Below, in pieces: positions 52,983 through 61,447 of a stretch of DNA of 64,000 bases. Made by a program: the position numbers and the translations under genes. The notes under the pieces were generated by a model. It was not told where the DNA came from. It saw only the letters and a list, made by a program, of their open reading frames with translations, and made no database searches. Every line of letters begins with the position of its first letter. Position 1 is the stretch's first letter. The stretch comes from an uncultured Bacteroidota bacterium (lineage in GTDB: Bacteria > Bacteroidota > Bacteroidia > Chitinophagales > Chitinophagaceae), in contig CAIJXT010000025.1 of NCBI GenBank assembly GCA_903824665.1, positions 212,495 through 276,494 of the forward strand, written 5' to 3'.

Positions 52983-54917
52983 TCATTTTTGCCCTACATA
53001 GTACATCTTTAGCTGCCCTTTCCCTTTTGCTTCTATTTCCCCCCTGAATATGCAGTCGATCTCGCCTTTCACCAGGCCGTAAGTAGTCTCCGAGATATTG
53101 ATCTTACCGGCTTCACAGTTCTGCTCCAGCCTTGCTGCAGTGTTCACAGTATCACCCCATATGTCATATGCAAACTTTTTGATCCCCACAATTCCGGCAA
53201 CTACACTGCCGCTATGTATCCCTATTCTGATCTCGAAAGTATTATCCCTGCCAAGTTCTGACTGCCTTTTCTGCATAAATGTGCTGATCTCAATGGCAGC
53301 AATTACTGCGTTCTTAGCATGTTTTGGGTCTGCCGAGGGCAGCCCTGCAACCGCCAGATAGGCATCGCCAATCGTTTTTATTTTCTCGATGCCATACTTG
53401 TTGGTGATGTCATCAAAAGCCTTGAAACAGGCATGCAGTTCACCTACAAGGCTTTTGGCACTCATCTTTTCACCTGCTCTGGTGAAATTGACGAAATCGG
53501 TAAACAGAACAGTAACATTATCAAAGTCCTTTGCCTCTGATGAGCCATTGGATTTCAGTTCCTGTGCAACTTCAGCCGGAAGGATATTCAGCAGTAGCGC
53601 ATCCGACTTTTTTCTTTCACGCTCCGATTTACCGCGCTCCCTAACGATGAAAAAAGAGAAAAATGCCAGCAGTAGTATCCCAGCCATACCCATCGCCGAG
53701 TAGCTCTTCTGTTTCCGCAACTGCAATGCACTCAACCGCTCTCGCTCTGCTACTTTCAGGCTGTCTACCAGCCGTTGACGTTCGAACTGATCCTGCATTT
53801 CAAGTTTCACCAATTGCGCCTTGTTATCCTCCGAGAATACAGAATCTTTAATAGCATGGTGAGCGGTTTGGTATTCCATAGCAAGCTTGTAATCTCCCTT
53901 AAGAGCGTACGCTTCCGAAATGTACAGGTAACAATAAATCATTAAGTTTCGAATACCTAGGTCTTTGCATAGTGTCAACGCCCGTTTTTCGTAATCTATA
54001 GCTGCGGCCAGCAGGGCAGCTTTTCCCTTTGGTATCCTGAATGTAGATTGAATTGCTCGTGCCTGTTCTGTGTGACTGGAATCTTCTGAGTCGGCACCAC
54101 TTACACTGCCGCCACCTGCAATGGACTCGCTCTTTGCCTTTTCCAGATATATTTTCCCTAAAATGTGCAGTGTCTTGGCAATTTCAAATTTGTACTCTAA
54201 TTGCTCCGCTATCTCCAAAGATCTATGTGTAAATAGCGCACCCAATGTATATCTCTTCTGTTTTGAATACACATCGCCAATAGTTTGATAAGAGATACCG
54301 ACGCTTTGCAAGTTCCCTAATTCTTGATTTAGTTTCAGGGCCCGGAATAAATAATCCAGCGCTGTAGGATAGTCATCTTGCCTGGCATAAATACCACCAA
54401 TATTGTGGATGGCTTTTGCCGCAAAGGTCTTGTAGTTACCCTCTTCGGCCAACTTTAGCCCCTTCAACAGGTAATCCAATGCTTTTTTTTCATCTTCAAG
54501 GGTTATGTATAAGTTGCCTATATTGCAAGTCACAGCAGTTACCCCCTTTTTATTGCCTATCTCTTCGTCAATCTGAAGGGCTTTAAAATAAAATTCCAAA
54601 ACCTTTGGATACTCGGACCTGACTAAATAGACATTACCCAATACATTGTAGCCTGCCGCAATGCCCTTTTTCCAATCGAGCTTTACTGCCAGATCTACGC
54701 TTTGCTGACAGTATTTTGTCGCTTCAATTGGTGAAATACTTAATATTTTTGCAGCTAATTCACGCAGGAATTTCACCTTGTTTGTATCTTCGTTTTGGCG
54801 GGGCAGTTCTTTTAACATAGAATCAACAAAGCGCTGTCCCTGTAACTTGGCCATTGATTTAATTGAGAACAACACCAGCAACACCAGCAATGGCATGCAC
54901 CGAAGTATATGTTTCAT
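52983..54917 (-). CDS. TPR sensor - transmembrane - adenylate/guanylate cyclase
   Basis: 644 residues. A signal or anchor helix at about 5-22 is followed by six or seven TPRs (65-360) that should be periplasmic, a coiled coil (365-403), a transmembrane helix (407-425) and, after a charged helix, a cytoplasmic class III cyclase domain (465-644). The catalytic set is complete: metal Asp474 (VLFTDF) and Asp518 (IGDAYLA), purine-selecting Lys514 and Asp585, and the transition-state pair Asn592/Arg596 (TVNTAAR). The Lys/Asp pair predicts cAMP. It is monocistronic. Confidence 0.92.
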   Translation of the reverse strand: MKHILRCMPLLVLLVLFSIKSMAKLQGQRFVDSMLKELPRQNEDTNKVKFLRELAAKILSISPIEATKYCQQSVDLAVKLDWKKGIAAGYNVLGNVYLVRSEYPKVLEFYFKALQIDEEIGNKKGVTAVTCNIGNLYITLEDEKKALDYLLKGLKLAEEGNYKTFAAKAIHNIGGIYARQDDYPTALDYLFRALKLNQELGNLQSVGISYQTIGDVYSKQKRYTLGALFTHRSLEIAEQLEYKFEIAKTLHILGKIYLEKAKSESIAGGGSVSGADSEDSSHTEQARAIQSTFRIPKGKAALLAAAIDYEKRALTLCKDLGIRNLMIYCYLYISEAYALKGDYKLAMEYQTAHHAIKDSVFSEDNKAQLVKLEMQDQFERQRLVDSLKVAERERLSALQLRKQKSYSAMGMAGILLLAFFSFFIVRERGKSERERKKSDALLLNILPAEVAQELKSNGSSEAKDFDNVTVLFTDFVNFTRAGEKMSAKSLVGELHACFKAFDDITNKYGIEKIKTIGDAYLAVAGLPSADPKHAKNAVIAAIEISTFMQKRQSELGRDNTFEIRIGIHSGSVVAGIVGIKKFAYDIWGDTVNTAARLEQNCEAGKINISETTYGLVKGEIDCIFRGEIEAKGKGQLKMYYVGQK

Positions 54918-55248
54918 ACCTTGATTTTTAGATCACCATATTGTCTGAATCACGCTTATCGGGCTGGTCAATTAAAGCCCATACCGATACAAAATCAACT
55001 TCCGGCGCTGATGATCACTGAAAAAATAATAAATTATTAGAAAATAGCGACTTTTTTTTCAAGGTTCAGCAGGTGGAAGTAAATAACCCAAAGCCCAAAT
55101 TTGCAAATCAGCCTTTCTAACAGCAGAACTGAAGCAACATATAATATTATTTCTACCGCTCGATCAGCATAGGTTGATGAAATCGACGCTAGCACCGCAG
55201 GAAAATAGCATCAATAAAACTCAGAAAACAATATCCCCGTGCCGAGGG
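54918..55248. other. 331-bp intergenic region, nothing recognised
   Basis: The region upstream of the cyclase gene and downstream of holA is AT-rich. I see no TAnnTTTG element in the right place, no hairpin of note and no short gene. Confidence 0.4.
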
Positions 55249-56271
55249 CTACTCCAGCATCTGCCCTATCATCTCCTTTAGCAGTTCCCGGTCACCTGTA
55301 GTGTTCTTTATACCTACAGACATCGTATTGTACTTGGCCAGCAATAGCAGGCAACGTTCTATCCGCGGTAGCGGCCACTGCTGAATGGAGGCCATCACTT
55401 CCTTCACAAAATAGGGCGACATACCCATCGCTGCCGCAGCTTCTTTATCCGTTTTGCCCCGTACAAAGTGGGCTATATACATCCGGTTGAAGTGCGAGTA
55501 AAAGGTAGCAGTCATCAATGCCATGGGAGCCGCCTTCGGATTGGCTAAGAAATAAGACAGCATACCGTACAACTTCTCCCGGTTATTACCGGTAACAGCA
55601 CCCGGAAAGTCAAAAACATTATATTCCTTGCTTATACCTATGTATTTGTGTATCAGTTGCAGAGTCAGGGTTTTCTCTTCAGGCACATTGATCCTGATCT
55701 TTTCTATCTCATTCGAGATTTTCTGCAGATCAGAACCAAGATAAGACGCAAGTACCTCCGACTCCTGTCTGCCAATATGAAAACCGATTTCACTGCCAAA
55801 ATCTTCTATCCACGATGGCAATTTATCCTCTCTGATCTTGTCAGATGTAAAATGTATCCCCTTCTCTTTTACCCTTTTTACAAACCTCGTTTTGGCGTCA
55901 GCTTTCTTAAAAGGGTGCTCAATCAAAAATACTGTCGATGGGCTCGGTTTCTCAATGTAGGAGAGCAGTGCGTTCAATCCCTTCTCGTCGCCATCGCTAC
56001 CTTTGAACTGTGCGGCATCTTTCAGTATCACTACCTGCATCTCTGCAAACATCGGAAAACGCGAACATGCATTCACCACTTCAGTCCAGTGTGCATCTTT
56101 TCCATAAAGTATCGTTAGGTTAAAATCGCGCTCAGCCGCACTGAGTATATCATTTTCAAAGTGCGCAGTCAGCTTATCCAGATAATACGGCTCTTCGCCG
56201 TCTACCAGATACACAGGCGCAAACTGCCTTAGCTTTATTGAGTCGAGAATTTTCTTGTATTCGGCATTCAT
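55249..56271 (-). CDS. holA: DNA polymerase III delta subunit
   Basis: 340 residues from the ATG at 56271 (MNAEYKKILDSIK); the open frame reaches 56331 without homology-like sequence. The delta fold is visible: FAPVYLVDGEEPYYLDKL, the wrench-like MFAEMQVVILKDA, YIEKPSPSTVFLIEHPFKKADAKTRFVK, and the C-terminal collar helices (YSHFNRMYIAHFVRGKTDKEAAAAMGMSPYFVKE). It opens the sliding clamp in the clamp loader. It stands alone. Confidence 0.92.
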   Translation of the reverse strand: MNAEYKKILDSIKLRQFAPVYLVDGEEPYYLDKLTAHFENDILSAAERDFNLTILYGKDAHWTEVVNACSRFPMFAEMQVVILKDAAQFKGSDGDEKGLNALLSYIEKPSPSTVFLIEHPFKKADAKTRFVKRVKEKGIHFTSDKIREDKLPSWIEDFGSEIGFHIGRQESEVLASYLGSDLQKISNEIEKIRINVPEEKTLTLQLIHKYIGISKEYNVFDFPGAVTGNNREKLYGMLSYFLANPKAAPMALMTATFYSHFNRMYIAHFVRGKTDKEAAAAMGMSPYFVKEVMASIQQWPLPRIERCLLLLAKYNTMSVGIKNTTGDRELLKEMIGQMLE

Positions 56272-56423
56272 TCGTGCCGTGAAATTAGCAAAAAACTTCA
56301 ACGCTGCCGCCACACGGTAACACTTCTGCACTGTATCAAGGTACTGCCCTATACCTTACGGCCATCAGGCAAGCCCCGGCAGGCTATTTTAGGCCACAGA
56401 GTACAATATTGCCTTTCCAATGC

Positions 56424-56431
56424 TATTTTTG
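56424..56431 (+). promoter_or_regulatory. candidate -7 element of the DUF1835 gene
   Basis: TATTTTTG is a perfect match, with a leader of about 14 nt. No -33 partner is seen at 19-21 nt. Confidence 0.3.
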
Positions 56432-56451
56432 CGCTACAAGCTCAGTTTGGA

Positions 56452-57300
56452 ATGATATACCATATAGTCATAGGTGACATGGCAGCAGTGCCGGTTGCAG
56501 AAGCAGTAGCCGGCAATACAGAAATGGCAGGAGAGGTCGTTGTTATCAAAGATCTGCTGAATCTCGGCCCGATCGCCAAAACAGAAGAAGGACAGAAATT
56601 CTCTGATCTCCGGTCGGCTTTCTGGCAGCAGGTTGTTCCCGGCGACAAAAACCCCACATTGGTCGACGATACCGAACGTATGCTGACCGTAAGTGCCGCT
56701 ATGGCCCACAATGAAGAGGCTGTAGCGTGGCTATGGGTTGCTCCCTGGCCGGCCGACATATGCACCTGGCTATGGCTCACAAAGTACCTTGGCAAGTATC
56801 CCGGCAGATTCTTCGTGGTAAATATTGCAGGCCTTCCCTTCCTCGATGCCAATGGCAAAGTGTTCTATCCCAAAAATATCAGCGAGCTGGCTCCCAGAGA
56901 AGTGGTCAAGGCCCGCCGCCTGGCAAGACCGGTAAGCTATGCCGAGATTGAAACTGATACCGAGGACTGGCGCAAACTCACAGACGAGAACAAAGGCATC
57001 CGCACACTGGAAGGTGGCAAACGCATCGTTTCCAGAAATGCCGACCATTACGACACACAATTACTCAGTTTCTGTTCTCAGCAATTTCAGAAAGCATCTC
57101 GTATCGTTAGTCAGGCCATGGGCAAATTCAACTTCCCTACCGGCGATCTGTACCTTGGCTGGCGCCTTCGCGAACTCATTAATGGCGACTTGCTGCGCGC
57201 GCAGGGCGACACAACAAAAACACTCAAAGACTTTGAAGTAAAGATTCCAAGCGGCCTGCTCGATTTTGGCGACACACCCGAAACAGAAACCGGGGCTTAG
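56452..57300 (+). CDS. DUF1835 domain-containing protein
   Basis: 282 residues, cytoplasmic. It starts IYHIVIGDMAAVPVAEAV and includes VVVIKDLLNLGPIAK, the DUF1835 pattern (H-I-x-x-G-D...D-x-x-x-x-G-P). The middle LAPREVVKARRLARPVSYAEIETDTEDWRKL and the C-terminal DUF3658-like part follow. Function is unknown. Its 3' end converges on an unknown exported protein gene with a 15-nt gap. Confidence 0.8.
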   Translation: MIYHIVIGDMAAVPVAEAVAGNTEMAGEVVVIKDLLNLGPIAKTEEGQKFSDLRSAFWQQVVPGDKNPTLVDDTERMLTVSAAMAHNEEAVAWLWVAPWPADICTWLWLTKYLGKYPGRFFVVNIAGLPFLDANGKVFYPKNISELAPREVVKARRLARPVSYAEIETDTEDWRKLTDENKGIRTLEGGKRIVSRNADHYDTQLLSFCSQQFQKASRIVSQAMGKFNFPTGDLYLGWRLRELINGDLLRAQGDTTKTLKDFEVKIPSGLLDFGDTPETETGA

Positions 57301-57315
57301 CTGCTGCAAAGCCAA

Positions 57316-58236
57316 TTAGAATGCTTTTTCTTTCAATCTGTATTTCACAGTTTTGCCTTTGTTTACTTTGGAAGAGGCAATCGTTACAGAGCAGTTTGGC
57401 GTATTGTTGAATGTAAACTCAAACTCTGTACAAACCGGGTCTGATATCAATGCCTGATTCTTGGCTATCAGCCGTTTCATATAGGCAATGCGGGTATTGT
57501 TATTGGGCTTGTCCGCTATTCCGGCAGGCTTAAAACCAAAGCATTTAGCAGGTACATTCCCGGCGCTTTCAGCAAACTTTTTCGTCACCTTGAACTCTGG
57601 AAAGAACACAGATCTTTCTTTCACCTTGCCGTTTTCGCCATAGGTGTAGGTCTCTACATGTATGATGTCTTTGTTATTGTCATTCAGACGCACCTCTTTG
57701 TACAGTTGCCTGTCTTTGTCATAAAAGTACTTGGTATAAAATTCAATGGTATTGTTGTAATAAGAGCTTTCCAGAATTACCGCATCGCCATTCTTTTCAC
57801 TGATATATTCATACTGCTTTCTGTAGCTGGCACCCGTCACTTTGCTGTCTTTGTAATGCTGCTGTTTCCGGTTCTTTTCGTCATACCGCCATTCATTGCT
57901 TTCCAGCAGCGTCTCATCTTTATATTCCTCCGTTTTCAGCAGCTGTTTTTTCGCACTCAGGTAGTTTACAGTCTTATACTCCGATTGATCATTATTGCGC
58001 CACGACACTTTCATAGACACCAGGCTGTCTGTCGATACATAAATGGTTGCACTGTCGGCCAGGTACAGCCTTGCGCTGTCTGTCTGCACCAGATTGTAGG
58101 TATATTCGTGTACTACCCAGCCGGTACTGTAAGTTTTCCAAATTGTTTTGAAGGTGGGCTGTGCGGTACTTACAGCGGCACACAGCAATATTGCTATCAG
58201 GCCACTCACTGACTTATTTATCGGGGAAAATACCAT
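57316..58236 (-). CDS. exported protein with YD-like strands, unknown function
   Basis: 306 residues with a signal peptide (ends AVSTAQ). The middle consists of repeated hairpin-like strands rich in Tyr, Lys and Asp (EWRYDEKNRKQQHYKDSK, YKYFYDKDRQLYKEVRLN-like), recalling RHS/YD-type meanders or MORN-like strands. The C-terminus carries two Cys (CTEF, NCSV). I recognise no family. Confidence 0.7.
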   Translation of the reverse strand: MVFSPINKSVSGLIAILLCAAVSTAQPTFKTIWKTYSTGWVVHEYTYNLVQTDSARLYLADSATIYVSTDSLVSMKVSWRNNDQSEYKTVNYLSAKKQLLKTEEYKDETLLESNEWRYDEKNRKQQHYKDSKVTGASYRKQYEYISEKNGDAVILESSYYNNTIEFYTKYFYDKDRQLYKEVRLNDNNKDIIHVETYTYGENGKVKERSVFFPEFKVTKKFAESAGNVPAKCFGFKPAGIADKPNNNTRIAYMKRLIAKNQALISDPVCTEFEFTFNNTPNCSVTIASSKVNKGKTVKYRLKEKAF

Positions 58237-58420
58237 TTGTATTAAAATATCCTACAAAATAGAAACGCATGCCCAACTTTTTCGTTTTTTTTAATAACAC
58301 ATTGTGGATAGCCAATAGATATCACCTAACCCATTGAAATGTTACCACAAATAAATTGAAATACTTTTCATGCAAATAAAGAAAAACGGAATATTCCTTT
58401 CAATCTAACACTCTGAAAAG

Positions 58421-58455
58421 AAAACAAGCACACCCATTTGCAGTAGGTGTGCTTG
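58421..58455 (-). terminator. rho-independent terminator downstream of the PEGA-repeat gene
   Basis: CAAGCACACC (58425-58434) pairs with GGTGTGCTTG (58446-58455). The A-rich plus-strand flank (AAAAGAAAA) supplies the minus-strand U tract. Confidence 0.65.
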
Positions 58456-58508
58456 TCCTTAATATTTTTCGTTTATCTCGCAGATCGGGAATTTACCCCG
58501 CAAAATAA

Positions 58509-59900
58509 TTACTGCAACCTGCGCTGGATCTCCTGAATCAGGTCATTGTATTTCCTCAGGATACGGGGAAATGTCTCAAAGCAATCATCCTTGTTTACAG
58601 GAGGTGTGTTGGTTCCCTCATTGCAGGTGATTTTAGACCTTTCGCTCTGGATCTTTACGTTGTAACGCAGCGGTGTGCTGCCTCCGCTCGATATGATCAC
58701 CCTGGTACGAATAATTTGTGGGTCCACGCGCTTCTTCGATTCGTTCAGCTTTTCAGATGCCACCCAGTTCGTACGCAGATAAGAAGTTGTAAAATCACTG
58801 TTCTCTATTTCGTCAAAGAAAGTTTGTATGATGCTCGTTATCTTTTTCCAGGCTTCAACCGCTGGTATTGCCGGGTTCACCTCTACGCTAAAATTCCTGT
58901 TGGCCTTGTCGCCACCTTCTTCCGATTTAGTGTACGCCTCATCTTCTGTAAGTTTTATCGGATACGATGATTCCGGCTGCGAATAGTCTGGCTTATTGCA
59001 CAGCTCATAGCGCTCACGTGCATAGCCCGACCTTTCTATCGCTACCTCCACACATTTGCCACGTGGCACCCTTGCCAGGTAAGCACCCTTGCCCACTTCC
59101 TTTCCATCTACGATAATCTTGGCATCATCAGGCTGAGTGTTAAACTGTGCCGTACGGTCGTTCAGCACCAGCTCGTCCGTCATAGGTGGCACCTTCTCAT
59201 TGTCCTTATTACAATAGGTGGCAGATACACCCACAAATCCCAGTCTTTCTACGGTCACAGACACACAGGTATTTTTCTTGATCACGATGTCGGTATTTCC
59301 TTCTCCGTATTTCTTTCCGTCTACAGTTATACTGGCGTCAATTGGCACTGTTTTCAGCGACAGCAGTCTGTCTTCCAGCTTGAACAGATGCGAAGCTTCT
59401 GGCTCATCCTGTCCCTCCTTATTATAATATACCTTGGTCAGTGTCAGAAAACCCGGCTTCTTTACATCCACCGTTATACTTTGCCCCTTAGGTACATATG
59501 CCTTGTAGTAGCTGTTGCCACGCTCCACATTGTCCACAAATATTTTTGCGTCAGAGGGCGATGCATTAATATCTACCACCCTGTACAACAACTCAATTTT
59601 ATCCTGCTCCGAACCATTCTTCTGACGCATATATATCCGGCGAACAGGCTGATACCCTTCTCTACGCACCTCTATAATATACTTCTCGTCTTTATCCAGC
59701 TTCAGTTGTGCAGTTCCTGTTCCCAGCTTATCTTCTCCACTGCCTATGTTACGGATGTGGAATATCTCCGCATTCACAGGCACCGCTGTGATGGTGATAC
59801 TCTTCTGGGCCAGAATTGTCTTTACCTCCTCTGCCTGACCAAAGGCTGAACCCGTGCAGAGAACCAAAAATGCAAACAAATAAAATGTATAATTTTTCAT
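58509..59900 (-). CDS. exported protein with four PEGA-like repeats
   Basis: 463 residues from the ATG at 59900 that begins the signal peptide MKNYTFYLFAFLVLCTGSAFGQ. Four beta modules of about 70 residues (about 35-320) each contain a P-x-[DN]-A-x-[IF]-x-[VI]-D-[GN] core (for example ASPSDAKIFVDNVERG, TVPIDASITVDGKKYG, TQPDDAKIIVDGKEVG) and a V-x-[VI]-x-R-x-G-[FY] strand. These are PEGA-like surface or wall-binding modules. A different alpha/beta C-terminal domain (about 350-463) with two Cys closes the protein. The start at 59981 is rejected. Confidence 0.82.
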   Translation of the reverse strand: MKNYTFYLFAFLVLCTGSAFGQAEEVKTILAQKSITITAVPVNAEIFHIRNIGSGEDKLGTGTAQLKLDKDEKYIIEVRREGYQPVRRIYMRQKNGSEQDKIELLYRVVDINASPSDAKIFVDNVERGNSYYKAYVPKGQSITVDVKKPGFLTLTKVYYNKEGQDEPEASHLFKLEDRLLSLKTVPIDASITVDGKKYGEGNTDIVIKKNTCVSVTVERLGFVGVSATYCNKDNEKVPPMTDELVLNDRTAQFNTQPDDAKIIVDGKEVGKGAYLARVPRGKCVEVAIERSGYARERYELCNKPDYSQPESSYPIKLTEDEAYTKSEEGGDKANRNFSVEVNPAIPAVEAWKKITSIIQTFFDEIENSDFTTSYLRTNWVASEKLNESKKRVDPQIIRTRVIISSGGSTPLRYNVKIQSERSKITCNEGTNTPPVNKDDCFETFPRILRKYNDLIQEIQRRLQ

Positions 59901-60114
59901 GCTTCGTAGGTATTTAAACAAGTAACAGAATACAGCCAACAATATATATGGAATTAAAAATATACTTTTTGGAAATAACAATCAGTAAATCGGTTGAGAT
60001 CGGTGTTAGCGGACAAATGTAGTAACCTTTTTCGTTATCCCAAATAGACCCACTGTATTATTTTTAGTGTATCAATACTAGGTGTGATACCTATATCGGG
60101 AAGCCACTTTTTTA

Positions 60115-61434
60115 CTACCCCTTTTGCCGGAGCATAAGCGCGTCCCAATAATCATCAATCGGAACTCCATTCATATAGCCGTGATTTTTCTGATGATACA
60201 GCAGCATGGTAATCACACAACACACCGTATATGCAGCTACCAACACTACCCTCCTTTTACCTGCAGCGGCCCTAAGCGACAAGCCAGTAACCACAGCAAA
60301 CAATGGCAAAAAATCGAGCAGCGACCGTGCACCAAACGAAAACCCGTACCACCAGCACCACCACGAGCTGTGTATATACACCGTCACCAGCAGGGTCACA
60401 CCGATTCCCGTCAATAGCCTCCGCTCTGCATTTTGCCGTAACCAAAGCAATCCCAGCAAAAACGGCATCAGCATCAGTGGCGTATAGGGAAACAATCCGT
60501 TGTTGGTACTGAACAACAATTCAAAAAAATAAGGATCACCAAAATAAAAACGCTCTCCCCCGTAGGAGTATACTAGGTAATGACCCGTTGCCTGTTTATT
60601 GATCAGCAGCAGCATCGCCGGCAGCAGCACTACCGGCAGCACAGATAGCAGGCGCATCGGTTTTGCTTTCAACACGGCCATTATTTGCGCTTTTTGTCCC
60701 CAAAAAACAAATGGAACCAACAGCAATACGGATATATTCACCGGCCGTGTTACAAATATCAGGCCCGTTAGTAGTGCCAATGCTGCAAGCCTGCCGTTGG
60801 TATACCTTTCACGCAACAGCAACAACAGGAACACCAACCCCGCTATCTCGGTACAAGAGTAGATGTGCGAATACGAGGGCTTATCTACCGAAAAATACAT
60901 GATGTTAGACCCAAACGTAACAAATAGTATGGTCAGCACCTGGTCGCGCACAGGCACACCCAGCCTACGTAGCGACAACAATATGAGCCACATTCCCAGC
61001 AGATAATAGCATATTCCGGATATACCCGTCAGCACAAAATACAATCGGGAATACCCCGTTGCCGGTAGGTCTGTAAACAATACTGTGGCCACATGAGCCA
61101 CAACAAAAAAAGGCAGCATCAGCAGCGACGCACCAGGATAATACTTATTAGATGTGGTGCCATCTATGCACGAGCGGTAGTCCTGCAGGCATCCCTCCAC
61201 CCTACCACCACATACCGGGTCTTTAACCTCCGTCTGCTCAAAGAAGTTGAAATTAACATCCTGGTATATCAATAAGGCCGGCAACCATGCATAGTACCCA
61301 CGCCCGTCAGAGCATATGCTCATGCACACATCGCCCGGGCCTGCTGCCAGTTTGTTGTATTGCAGCTTGGCAAAAACCAGTGTTATCAGCAGTATCAGCA
61401 GCACAGGAGCTTTGTTCCAGATGGTCGTTTTCAT
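60115..61434 (-). CDS. polytopic membrane protein, GT-C-like, unknown substrate
   Basis: 439 residues with about eleven helices. The first periplasmic loop has CMSICSDGRGYYAWLPALLIYQDVNF, with an Asp in a D-G-x-G-Y-Y-A-W context seen in Bacteroidota GT-C-like proteins, and a Cys-rich stretch (DPVCGGRVEGCLQDYRSC) next to it. The loop SSWWCWWYGFSFGARSLLDFLP lies near the end. It is probably a glycosyltransferase using a lipid-linked donor. It starts 14 nt after the stop of the transglutaminase-like gene, so the two are likely co-transcribed. Confidence 0.72.
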   Translation of the reverse strand: MKTTIWNKAPVLLILLITLVFAKLQYNKLAAGPGDVCMSICSDGRGYYAWLPALLIYQDVNFNFFEQTEVKDPVCGGRVEGCLQDYRSCIDGTTSNKYYPGASLLMLPFFVVAHVATVLFTDLPATGYSRLYFVLTGISGICYYLLGMWLILLSLRRLGVPVRDQVLTILFVTFGSNIMYFSVDKPSYSHIYSCTEIAGLVFLLLLLRERYTNGRLAALALLTGLIFVTRPVNISVLLLVPFVFWGQKAQIMAVLKAKPMRLLSVLPVVLLPAMLLLINKQATGHYLVYSYGGERFYFGDPYFFELLFSTNNGLFPYTPLMLMPFLLGLLWLRQNAERRLLTGIGVTLLVTVYIHSSWWCWWYGFSFGARSLLDFLPLFAVVTGLSLRAAAGKRRVVLVAAYTVCCVITMLLYHQKNHGYMNGVPIDDYWDALMLRQKG

Positions 61435-61447
61435 CGCCGGTATACTA

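Noticed and set aside
60069..60090. GTATCA/TGATAC hairpin after the GT-C-like gene
   Set aside because: The stem is only 6 bp with a 10-nt loop and no U tract, so it is too weak to call a terminator.
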